A stretch of DNA of 37,217 nt from JAJPKK01 sp035311445 (GTDB lineage Bacteria; Pseudomonadota; Alphaproteobacteria; Rhizobiales; Xanthobacteraceae): positions 1 to 37,217 of the forward strand of contig DATGCX010000119.1 in NCBI GenBank assembly GCA_035311445.1, given 5' to 3'. A program made the translations under genes and the position numbers. The notes beneath the pieces were generated by a model that searched no databases, was not told the origin of the DNA, and worked only from the letters and a program-made list of their open reading frames with translations. Numbering within the stretch: the first letter of the stretch is position 1; every line of letters begins with the position of its first letter. Shown here piece by piece: positions 1-5,917 of the stretch.

Positions 1-179
1 AAGCCGCCGCGTTGTGTGCTGATCTTCACCCTGGGGATGGGCGGCGAGTGTCGAAGCTTGCTCTCCGATATTCCGATCAGCGCCGCGAAAATCTTCGGCG
101 ACACGATCGCATCATCAGGCAATTGGTCGAAATGCCGGAGATTCTCCAAAACCTTTGCAGACACGGTGGGGAGGGTCAT
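1..179 (-). CDS. Partial AlpA/excisionase-like HTH protein (N-terminal 59 residues)
   Basis: The reading frame starts at an ATG at 179 and runs off the left edge of the window, so the stop and C-terminus are not seen. A clear ribosome binding site, AAAGGAG, lies 9 nt upstream at 189-195 (minus-strand sense), which fixes the start. The visible residues include LPDDAIVSPKIFAALIGISE followed by SKLRH and PRVKIS. This has the shape of the short helix-turn-helix proteins (AlpA or excisionase type) that often sit beside tyrosine integrases in genomic islands. It lies in the same direction as, and downstream of, the integrase and the 149-residue ORF, so it may be co-transcribed with them or driven from the repeat-containing region just upstream. 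The HTH assignment rests on a short fragment and on context, and is tentative. Confidence 0.5.
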   Translation of the reverse strand, partial: MTLPTVSAKVLENLRHFDQLPDDAIVSPKIFAALIGISESKLRHSPPIPRVKISTQRGG

Positions 180-199
180 CGCGGGTAACTCCTTTCGGA

Positions 200-225
200 T
201 GCCGCGATGTATCTCCGTGTGTCGC
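200..225. repeat. 26-bp direct repeat, left copy
   Basis: This stretch matches 2113-2138 at 23 of 26 positions, and the first 15 bases (TGCCGCGATGTATCT) are identical. On the minus strand each copy lies just upstream of a coding start: this one before the HTH gene (ATG at 179), the other before the integrase (ATG at 2071). A shared operator or an accessory recombination site is likely. Confidence 0.5.
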
Positions 226-246
226 CATCGTCATTCGAAAGCCGCT

Positions 247-272
247 GCAAACAAATCCACGTGTTTGTTTGC
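247..272. promoter_or_regulatory. Perfect 9-bp inverted repeat between element genes
   Basis: GCAAACAAA (247-255) and TTTGTTTGC (264-272) are perfect inverted copies separated by 8 bp. The site lies directly after the stop of the 149-residue ORF and about 70 bp upstream of the HTH gene start. It contains the GTTTGC core that also recurs near the right attachment site. It could be an operator, a recombinase/excisionase site or a weak terminator; the sequence alone does not decide. Confidence 0.35.
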
Positions 273-273
273 A

Positions 274-723
274 CTAATCGCCGAACAGCTCCCACGCCTG
301 CCATACGCGGCGTTCGCTCACATCGAAATGCTCGTGAGCCTCCCAGGCGGCCGCATCGATTCCTGCCTTCTTTTGTCGCGCGGGATGCCGTGCAAGCTGT
401 TCTCGCATGAAGGCAACTATGTCGAGGTCCGCACGATGCGACGCGCGACGCCCCCCTTTAGGCGGCACAAACTTGATTGTTTGTTTGGGGACGGGTCCAT
501 GCGTTCGGGTTCGCGGGTCGATCATCTTAGCCAGCAATTGCACGAAATATCCGTCCGGTGCTTCCTTTCGCAGTTCGATTGCTAGTGCCACGCGCGCGGC
601 CGATTCACGCTTTCTGCCAGGCTTGAGATATTTGCGTTTGCTGTACCAGCCGTTGGTGGTGCAGGCCGGTCTGCCGAGCAAGAGCGCGGTGGCCAGGCTC
701 GCAGTTGTTTTAGAGCGCGCCAT
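274..723 (-). CDS. Unrecognised 149-residue protein of the integrated element
   Basis: I do not recognise this protein. The frame starts at an ATG at 723, 10 nt after the stop of the integrase gene, so the two are probably one transcript. The product is basic at the N-terminus and middle (SKRKYLKPGRKRE; PPKGGRRASHR) and has no signal peptide or membrane segment. The C-terminal end, around FDVSERRVWQAWELFGD, reads like a possible helix-turn-helix, which with the basic character would fit a DNA-binding or accessory role. That is inference only. The tight coupling to the integrase and to the downstream HTH gene is the main reason to treat it as a real gene rather than a chance frame. The long plus-strand frame covering the same bases has no family features. 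Confidence 0.55.
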   Translation of the reverse strand: MARSKTTASLATALLLGRPACTTNGWYSKRKYLKPGRKRESAARVALAIELRKEAPDGYFVQLLAKMIDPRTRTHGPVPKQTIKFVPPKGGRRASHRADLDIVAFMREQLARHPARQKKAGIDAAAWEAHEHFDVSERRVWQAWELFGD

Positions 724-733
724 GACGGCGGCC

Positions 734-2071
734 TCACGCCGGTTGCCGCAGCGGCACGACGTTGGCCCCGACCAGGGCCATCACGTGATCAGCCCACAGC
801 CGCAACGCCTCGGTGCGCTCACGTAGATACAGCGCCTTGTTGTAGACGCCGGCCACACCCGACTTGCCGCTCTTGTGGCTCGACACGTGATTCAGGATGG
901 CCTCGACCACATGCGGCGCAATCCCGAGCCGGTCGTTCATGACCGTATCCATGGTCCGCCGCAGGTCGTGGTGCGTCCAGTGGGGAAGGGGCAGGGGTTT
1001 GTCGCCTTGCGCGCCGGCTTCCTCCCAGGCCTTCATACGTGCATCGTGAATGCGCTTGTCGAGCCGTTCCTTGCACTTCGACCAGCCGGAAAAGCCGCAC
1101 TCTCCGACGCCGAATACGAACTCCCGGATCTTACCATCGTCATTCACGCGACGCGGCTGCTTTTCCAGGATTGCCAGGGCCGGCTTGGAGAGCGGCACGA
1201 TGTGAGGCCGCTTGTTCTTGGTGCGCTCCGGCGGTAGCTCGATCGCATCGACGGTGAACTCCAGTAGCTCGATGCCATTGACGCGCGACCGTGGCACTTC
1301 GGCCCTGCCAATCTCCGACTGCCGCAGGCTTGCCATTTCGTCGGCGCGCTGGCCGTTCAGCATCAAGAGCCTGACAATCGAGCCGTACTGATCGTCGTCA
1401 GCTTCGGTCCAAATCTCCCGCAGCTCGCCGTCGGTCAGAATGCGTTCGCGCGACTGCTCAGTGAATCTGCCGGTATTGGCGACAGGGTTCTGGGTGACAA
1501 TGCCCTGTTGCATCGCCCAACCGTAAAACGCGAGCAGAGACGACCTCGCCCGATTAGCCTGCACCGTGCCGGAGGACTCCCTGATCTCGTTAATTCGGGT
1601 CGCCATGGTGCGCTGGGTGATACCGGCAAGCTGCAGTCCATGGAGCGGCTTGGCATATTTCAGCAGGTGCCGATCGATCTGATCGTAAGCGCCCGGCCGC
1701 ATTTCCCTCTTTCGGACAGCGAGGTATTGGAGCGCGATGGCTTCAAAGGTCTCGGCGGCTCGCTGTTGGCTTTCGGCCTTTTGTCCGGCGGGATCTTGGC
1801 CGAGCCGAACCTTGGCGTGTAGTTCGCTTGCGGTCTCTCGGGCTTTGACTAGCGCTATCGCGGTGGCCGAGCCCAGCGACATGCGCCGCTGCTTGTCGCC
1901 AAGCGAGTATTGAAAGACCCAATTGCGGGAACCGCCCTCCCGCAACCGCAGGCCGAATCCGGGAAGGTTATCGTCCCATTCGACGTGATCGCCGGGAACG
2001 TATTTCCCCTCCTTGTTGATCTTACCTGCCGGCGCCCGCAGACCGGCAATCGATTTGGTGGTAAATTTCAT
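734..2071 (-). CDS. Tyrosine recombinase / site-specific integrase (445 aa)
   Basis: This is a phage- or island-type tyrosine integrase. Residues 1-90 have the arm-DNA-binding form of the DUF4102/P4-integrase group (FTTKSIAGLRAP..., ..LPGFGLRLREGGSRNWVFQY). A core-binding SAM-like domain follows at roughly 105-200, and a catalytic domain at about 210-420. The catalytic residues are visible: Arg242 in GQRADE, a lysine near 285-287, His368 and Arg371 in HHDLR, His394 in LNH, and the nucleophile Tyr410 in GVYNK. The length is normal for the family and the frame is intact. The start is an ATG at 2071 with only a G-rich stretch (GGGGGG) as ribosome site. It reads away from the tRNA-Asp fragment 150 bp behind it, the usual layout for an integrase at the end of its own element, and is followed at 10 nt by the 149-residue ORF. 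Confidence 0.95.
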   Translation of the reverse strand: MKFTTKSIAGLRAPAGKINKEGKYVPGDHVEWDDNLPGFGLRLREGGSRNWVFQYSLGDKQRRMSLGSATAIALVKARETASELHAKVRLGQDPAGQKAESQQRAAETFEAIALQYLAVRKREMRPGAYDQIDRHLLKYAKPLHGLQLAGITQRTMATRINEIRESSGTVQANRARSSLLAFYGWAMQQGIVTQNPVANTGRFTEQSRERILTDGELREIWTEADDDQYGSIVRLLMLNGQRADEMASLRQSEIGRAEVPRSRVNGIELLEFTVDAIELPPERTKNKRPHIVPLSKPALAILEKQPRRVNDDGKIREFVFGVGECGFSGWSKCKERLDKRIHDARMKAWEEAGAQGDKPLPLPHWTHHDLRRTMDTVMNDRLGIAPHVVEAILNHVSSHKSGKSGVAGVYNKALYLRERTEALRLWADHVMALVGANVVPLRQPA

Positions 2072-2085
2072 CGGAGCCCCCCAGC

Positions 2086-2105
2086 TGGGAAGATCATGGG
2101 AAGAT
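2086..2105. promoter_or_regulatory. Tandem 9-bp repeat upstream of the integrase
   Basis: TGGGAAGAT occurs twice, at 2086-2094 and 2097-2105, with an 11-bp period, which places both copies on the same face of the helix. They sit 15-34 bp upstream of the integrase start. This is the form of a repressor or recombinase binding site that would let the element control its own integrase. Confidence 0.45.
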
Positions 2106-2112
2106 TGCAGCG

Positions 2113-2138
2113 TGCCGCGATGTATCTGCGTTTGCCGC
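2113..2138. repeat. 26-bp direct repeat, right copy
   Basis: This copy matches 200-225 at 23 of 26 positions. It lies 41 bp upstream of the integrase start on the minus strand and ends in a GTTTGCC element that belongs to the array described at 2130-2213. Confidence 0.5.
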
Positions 2139-2213
2139 AGCGACTAATGGTATTCGTGACAATCCAATAGTTTGCAATACCTGTTTGCCGGTATGCACAG
2201 TCGTTTGCCAGTA
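2130..2213. promoter_or_regulatory. Array of GTTTGC elements, candidate integrase arm sites
   Basis: GTTTGC occurs at 2130, 2170, 2183 and 2203. The last two extend to GTTTGCCGGTA (2183-2193) and GTTTGCCAGTA (2203-2213), 20 bp apart, or about two helical turns. The array lies between the integrase gene and the tRNA-Asp fragment, where the arm-type binding sites of tyrosine integrases usually lie. The role is inferred from position and spacing. Confidence 0.45.
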
Positions 2214-2221
2214 AAAGACAT

Positions 2222-2268
2222 GCCTGTCACGCTAGAGGTCGCGGGTTCGAGCCCCGTCGCTCCCGCCA
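2222..2268 (+). other. 3' half of tRNA-Asp(GTC): attachment site (attR/attL) of the element
   Basis: The sequence reads as the 3' part of a tRNA. It has an anticodon loop CTGTCAC with anticodon GTC, the 3' anticodon-stem strand GCTAG and variable loop AGGTC. A T-arm follows with TTCGAGC in a five-pair stem, then an acceptor strand CGCTCCC, discriminator G and CCA ending at 2268. The 5' half (acceptor strand, D-arm, 5' anticodon stem) is absent; the bases before 2222 do not pair. Tyrosine integrases commonly insert into the 3' end of tRNA genes and leave such a partial copy at one end of the element, with the full gene at the other. The full copy should therefore lie to the left of this window. 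Confidence 0.75.
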
Positions 2269-2510
2269 GTCTTCCTCCGAGCATCGTCGCACGAGAAGAC
2301 CTGCGCCCGGGTCCGGTCGCAAGGGTCTATTGCGTGGCTTAATTGTGTCGTGGCGGGCTGTTTGTCGAGGAAAACTCGGCGAAATTTGTGTTACTCTTTG
2401 CGATTGTAACAAAAAAAATTACAAGCGCGCGCCGCCAAATGACCAATGTCCACTCAGAATTGTGTCACATTTCGAATCATATTGGAACTCGTGTTCAAGT
2501 GGAGCGCGTA

Positions 2511-3749
2511 ATGTCAATATCAAATGCGGTACTTAAGAAAACCCTTTTCGCGACATTCTGCCTGTCTCTCATCGTGCCGCTGCAGGTGGCGCGGGCGCAA
2601 AGCCCTGCCCGGCAGCCGGTTGTCAGCTACGAGGAGAAAAAGCGCCAGGCCAACGATATCGCGGTCACCATCGTGGTATCGGGAATTTCGTGTACCTGCG
2701 CGCGGTTTGCGGAAGACATCAAGAATGTCGTCAACGACCTGCGGCCTGACGGCCAGCGGGTGTTGCCGGTGCTGGGCGTCGGTGGATTACAGAACCTTCA
2801 GGACGTCCTGTTCCTGAAGAACATCGATATGGGGGTCGTTGACGAGGACAATCTGCGGCTCCTGAAGAAGCGCGATCCGGCGCTGTACGCCAATATCGAG
2901 CAGCGGGTGCAATACATCACGAAGCTCTATAATTCGGAGTTTCAGGTTCTCGCGCGCAACGACATCCGCAGCTATGACGACCTGCGTGGCAAGAAGGTGA
3001 ACTTCAATCTCAAGGACAGCCAGACCGAAGTCACCGCCGATATCGTGTTCAACATGCTGAAAATCGACACGGTTCGGTCGTACTATGATAACGATGTGGC
3101 TCTTAAGAAGGTGATCGATGGCGAACTCGCCGCGATGATCATCCTGACCGGCGCGCCGCAGGCGCTCTATGCGAAAGTGAAGAAGGAAGATGGCGTCCAC
3201 TTTCTGCCGTTCGATGAGCGTACCTTGCCGAACAATCCGAACGTCAAGCAGGTGCTCGCCGACTACATCCCGGCGGAGTTGACGCACGAGCAATATCCAG
3301 CGCTGATCCCCGAGGGCGCGACGGTACCGACATTTGCCAACCGCGCGGTGCTCGTGGCTTATGCTTGGCCCGAGAATTCTCCGCGTTACGCCAAGCTCGC
3401 CAGGTTCGTACGCGAGTTCTTTAACAGGATCGACCAGTTCCAGGATAGTTCGCGTCACCCGAAATGGAAGGAAATCAACATCGCGGCCGATATGCCAGGC
3501 TGGACGCGCTTTAAGCCGGCCGCCGATTGGCTTGCTGAGCAGCGGGCGATTGCGGCACGGCAGCGTGGTCCCGGAGCCACCGCTGCCGGCAATGCCGATC
3601 TCAAGGTCGCATTCGATCAGTTCGTCGATCAGTATGCGGCGGCCAGAGGACTGAAGTCGATCTCCGCGAGTGATCAGGAATTACTGTTCGCCAAATTCCA
3701 GCAATTCCTGCAGGCGCAGCAAAACAACGCCGGGCTCAGGGCGCGCTGA
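2511..3749 (+). CDS. TAXI-family periplasmic solute-binding protein (orphan)
   Basis: The protein resembles TAXI (TRAP-associated extracytoplasmic immunogenic) and NMT1-like binding proteins, which bind small acids in the periplasm and hand them to a TRAP permease. I place the start at the ATG at 2511 (412 aa), with GGAG at 2501-2504. This gives a signal peptide with a hydrophobic core FATFCLSLIVPL and cleavage near ARA-Q. Family-like stretches include the SYDDLRGKKVNF segment and the later EVTADIVFNML and ELAAMIILTG. An earlier start at 2343 would put 56 uncharged residues before the signal and is unlikely. A charged, glutamine-rich tail follows residue 350. No TRAP membrane subunit is next to it, so the transporter partner is unknown or the protein acts as a sensor. 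A strong hairpin follows the stop. Confidence 0.75.
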   Translation: MSISNAVLKKTLFATFCLSLIVPLQVARAQSPARQPVVSYEEKKRQANDIAVTIVVSGISCTCARFAEDIKNVVNDLRPDGQRVLPVLGVGGLQNLQDVLFLKNIDMGVVDEDNLRLLKKRDPALYANIEQRVQYITKLYNSEFQVLARNDIRSYDDLRGKKVNFNLKDSQTEVTADIVFNMLKIDTVRSYYDNDVALKKVIDGELAAMIILTGAPQALYAKVKKEDGVHFLPFDERTLPNNPNVKQVLADYIPAELTHEQYPALIPEGATVPTFANRAVLVAYAWPENSPRYAKLARFVREFFNRIDQFQDSSRHPKWKEINIAADMPGWTRFKPAADWLAEQRAIAARQRGPGATAAGNADLKVAFDQFVDQYAAARGLKSISASDQELLFAKFQQFLQAQQNNAGLRAR

Positions 3750-3775
3750 TTACACGGGTGGGATAGGGCGAAGGC

Positions 3776-3808
3776 AGCGCACCGCGGCTTGGGCCGCGGT
3801 GCGCTTTG
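3776..3808 (+). terminator. Strong intrinsic terminator after the TAXI gene
   Basis: A perfect 13-bp stem (3776-3788 with 3793-3805) closes a TTGG loop and is followed by TTT and another T-run. It starts 26 bp after the TAXI stop codon. It is GC-rich and ends that transcript. Confidence 0.75.
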
Positions 3809-3892
3809 CCTTTGGGGAGGAGGCAAACCGAAGCGATCGGACTGCCATCAAAGCGACAATAATGGACTCGTACCGGCGGGAGATATGATGTG

Positions 3893-3958
3893 GCGGCGAC
3901 CCTTGTGGTCGCCCTGCTGCGCGTATGCCACGAATGGGGCGACCACAAGGGGCGCCGC
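3893..3958. repeat. REP-like inverted repeat (22-bp arms)
   Basis: Arms 3893-3914 and 3937-3958 are inverted copies with one mismatch, around a 22-bp centre. The core word is CGACCACAAG and its complement. It lies in the gene-free stretch 3750-4098 between the TAXI gene and the sorB-like gene, which are convergent. The form is that of a REP/BIME element or bidirectional terminator. Confidence 0.6.
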
Positions 3959-3970
3959 TACAACAGGCGA

Positions 3971-4005
3971 TGTTGGAGGACACCGCTTGTGCGGCCCCTC
4001 CAACA
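3971..4005. repeat. Second hairpin of the intergenic palindrome pair
   Basis: TGTTGGAGG (3971-3979) pairs perfectly with CCTCCAACA (3997-4005), and an inner CCGC-TTGT-GCGG stem (3983-3994) sits between them. It lies 12 bp after the longer palindrome at 3893-3958. The two could act together as a transcription barrier between the convergent genes. Confidence 0.55.
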
Positions 4006-4098
4006 TTATGACTTGATCGACGCTCCAATCCCATCAGATTGGCTGAAGCGATCGACTGGAAATCATGCTTGCAACACGCGGCGTCGTGTTGCCGGCCG

Positions 4099-4392
4099 TC
4101 ACTGACCGTAGTTCGCTTTCAGATAATCGCCGATAATTTTCGCATCGGCGGGGCTGATCGGCGCCCCGAAGGCGTTGATCATCTTGGTCACTTCGGCATC
4201 CCATCCGGCGGCGTTGAGAAACGGCGAGTTCATCGGAATGTAGTCGAGGGTGTGGCAGGCAGCGCAATTGGCCTCGACCTTATCGGAGCCGGTGGCCTTC
4301 TTGAGCTGCACCGGCTTTTCGCCGGCCGCCGCCGCAACCGTCAGAGCGCCGCAGAAGGCGGCGGACAGCGCTGCAATGATGATCGATCGCAT
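4099..4392 (-). CDS. sorB: Small c-type cytochrome, sulfite dehydrogenase subunit (SorB-like)
   Basis: A 97-residue monohaem cytochrome. The signal peptide covers about residues 1-23 (RSIIIAALSAAFCGALTVAAAA). The haem motif CAACH gives Cys43, Cys46 and His47, and Met54 in the following PMNSPF is the likely distal ligand. The start is the ATG at 4392, with AGGAG 7 nt upstream; a GTG at 4407 is in frame but would overlap that ribosome site. It begins 11 nt after the stop of the molybdenum enzyme gene, the order known for SorAB of Starkeya novella. In that system the cytochrome accepts electrons from sulfite oxidation and passes them to the respiratory chain. The gene symbol is by family and context; the redox partner is inferred. 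Confidence 0.8.
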   Translation of the reverse strand: MRSIIIAALSAAFCGALTVAAAAGEKPVQLKKATGSDKVEANCAACHTLDYIPMNSPFLNAAGWDAEVTKMINAFGAPISPADAKIIGDYLKANYGQ

Positions 4393-4403
4393 GGTGGCGC
4401 TCC

Positions 4404-5651
4404 TCACGCTGCTACGAGGTTGAGGGTTTGCACGACGTTGTGATGATAGCCGGCCGGGTTCGCGATCAGTGCGGAGGCCTGACTCTGGCCGATCTTGTTG
4501 GTGGCGCGCGCCATGATCTTGTAGTTTCCCTTTGTCGGCATGTTGACGGGGTGGCTGAAGGCACGGAAGGCAAAACGGCCGAGATCTTCACCGAGCGTTG
4601 CCGCCATCCAGGTGTTGCCGCCGTCGGTCGATATGTCGACCGTGTGGATGCCGTAGCCGGCATCCCACGCGACGCCGCCGACCGTTACCTTGCTGCCGAC
4701 CTTTACGGTGGCGCCGTTGGCGTGGCTTGTCAGCAAGGAGTTGACCACCATTTCGGCTATCGGAGTGTTGACCGCGGTTTCCTGGGACGCAAAGCGTGCC
4801 ACCACCGGGAATTTACCGACCGGAATCCGATAGGCCGACTTCATCCAGAAGCCTTCGAACGGCTTGGTGACCGCGCTGATCTTGGATACGTGCTTCATCC
4901 AATAGGTCCCGGTCCATCCCGGCAACACGACACGTGCGGGAAAGCCGTTCCAATGCGGCAATGGCTGGCCGTTCATCTCGTAGGCGATGAGCGTCGTATC
5001 CTCTACCGCCTTCCATACCGGAATGCTCTTTATGAATTGGGGCGTCTTGTCGACGGCGCCCTTGTCCGTGCCGGAGACCACGATCTCGATTGCTTCGTTC
5101 TTGAGACCGGCGCGGTCAAGCACGTCCTTGAGCCGCGCGCCTTTCCAGCGGGCGCAGCCCATGGCGCCATAACCCCATTCGACGCCGGGCACATGGGGTT
5201 CGAACAGTCCGCGGCGGTTGCCTGAACACTGGCACACCGCGACGATTTCCACAGCGGGTAATTGCTTCAACTCGTCCAGGCTGAGGCTGACCTCGCCGTT
5301 GGCGCCCTCACCGCCGACGGACAGCCGCCAGGTCTCAGCCTTGACCTGCGGAATGTCGGAGAGATGGTAGCGCACGAAGAAGGCGTCGTTGGACGTGATT
5401 GCGGTGCGCAGAAGCTCAACGGGCGTCTCGTAATTCGGCGGCCGATAGGAGAGCTTGATGAGCGGCTTCTTGCCCGCCAATGCGTCAAGCACGGCCTCCC
5501 GCCGCGTGCCCTCTGGCAATTGTACAGGCAGGTTCGGTGCGGCCGCCTGGGCTTCCGCCGAGCTTATGAAGGTCCGCGATAATTCGCGGCCCGCGCCTAC
5601 GAGTATTGCACCTGTGCCGGCTGCTTCCAGCAGGCTGCGACGTGTGATCAT
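4404..5651 (-). CDS. sorA: Molybdopterin sulfite dehydrogenase catalytic subunit (SorA-like)
   Basis: A 415-residue periplasmic molybdenum enzyme of the sulfite oxidase family, oxidising sulfite to sulfate. The start at 5651 is preceded by GGAGGGGAG and begins with a twin-arginine signal (ITRRSLLEAAG), fitting export of a folded cofactor enzyme. The molybdopterin domain spans about 75-280. It contains CQCSGNRRG, in which Cys142 just before SGNRR is the molybdenum ligand, then ARWKGARLKDVLDRAG and the substrate-pocket segment WNGFPARVVLPGWTGTYWMKH. A Mo-co dimerisation, immunoglobulin-like domain follows to the end (VGGVAWDAGYGIHTVDISTDGGNTW). An in-frame extension upstream to 5801 has no ribosome site and would bury the Tat signal. 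It forms an operon with the cytochrome downstream. An inverted repeat about 95 bp upstream may be its operator. Confidence 0.88.
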   Translation of the reverse strand: MITRRSLLEAAGTGAILVGAGRELSRTFISSAEAQAAAPNLPVQLPEGTRREAVLDALAGKKPLIKLSYRPPNYETPVELLRTAITSNDAFFVRYHLSDIPQVKAETWRLSVGGEGANGEVSLSLDELKQLPAVEIVAVCQCSGNRRGLFEPHVPGVEWGYGAMGCARWKGARLKDVLDRAGLKNEAIEIVVSGTDKGAVDKTPQFIKSIPVWKAVEDTTLIAYEMNGQPLPHWNGFPARVVLPGWTGTYWMKHVSKISAVTKPFEGFWMKSAYRIPVGKFPVVARFASQETAVNTPIAEMVVNSLLTSHANGATVKVGSKVTVGGVAWDAGYGIHTVDISTDGGNTWMAATLGEDLGRFAFRAFSHPVNMPTKGNYKIMARATNKIGQSQASALIANPAGYHHNVVQTLNLVAA

Positions 5652-5742
5652 AGCGTCTCCCCTCCAAGTGCGCCACCATTTCGGCATTTGCGCCATCCAC
5701 CGCTTGCCTTCACGGCGATGGCGTAGAGATGAACTATGGCGG

Positions 5743-5759
5743 AATATGTGAAACATATT
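5743..5759. promoter_or_regulatory. Candidate operator upstream of the sulfite dehydrogenase operon
   Basis: AATATGT (5743-5749) and ACATATT (5753-5759) form a perfect 7-bp inverted repeat with a 3-bp spacer, in an otherwise GC-rich region. A related CGGATATGC follows at 5762. The site lies about 92-108 bp upstream of the sorA start. No regulator gene is adjacent. Confidence 0.4.
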
Positions 5760-5917
5760 GTCGGATATGCGGCGTCCAGCCAACGCGACAGCATATCGCA
5801 AATGTGACCAAGCAGCACGTGAACGGCAGCCATGAAAGCTGAGGCCTCTTTTTTACGTTTTCGAACGCTTGTTTCGCATCAACGCCCATTTTTCAGCGCG
5901 CTGGGCTTCTTGCCATC

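Noticed and set aside
16..585. Plus-strand frame of 189 codons
   Set aside because: It overlaps the HTH gene and the 149-residue ORF on the other strand, which have a good ribosome site and tight gene order; the plus-strand product has no family features.
2227..2412. Minus-strand frame ending in RGSNPRPLA
   Set aside because: This is the well-known false protein that arises from the reverse complement of a tRNA T-arm; it overlaps the tRNA-Asp fragment.
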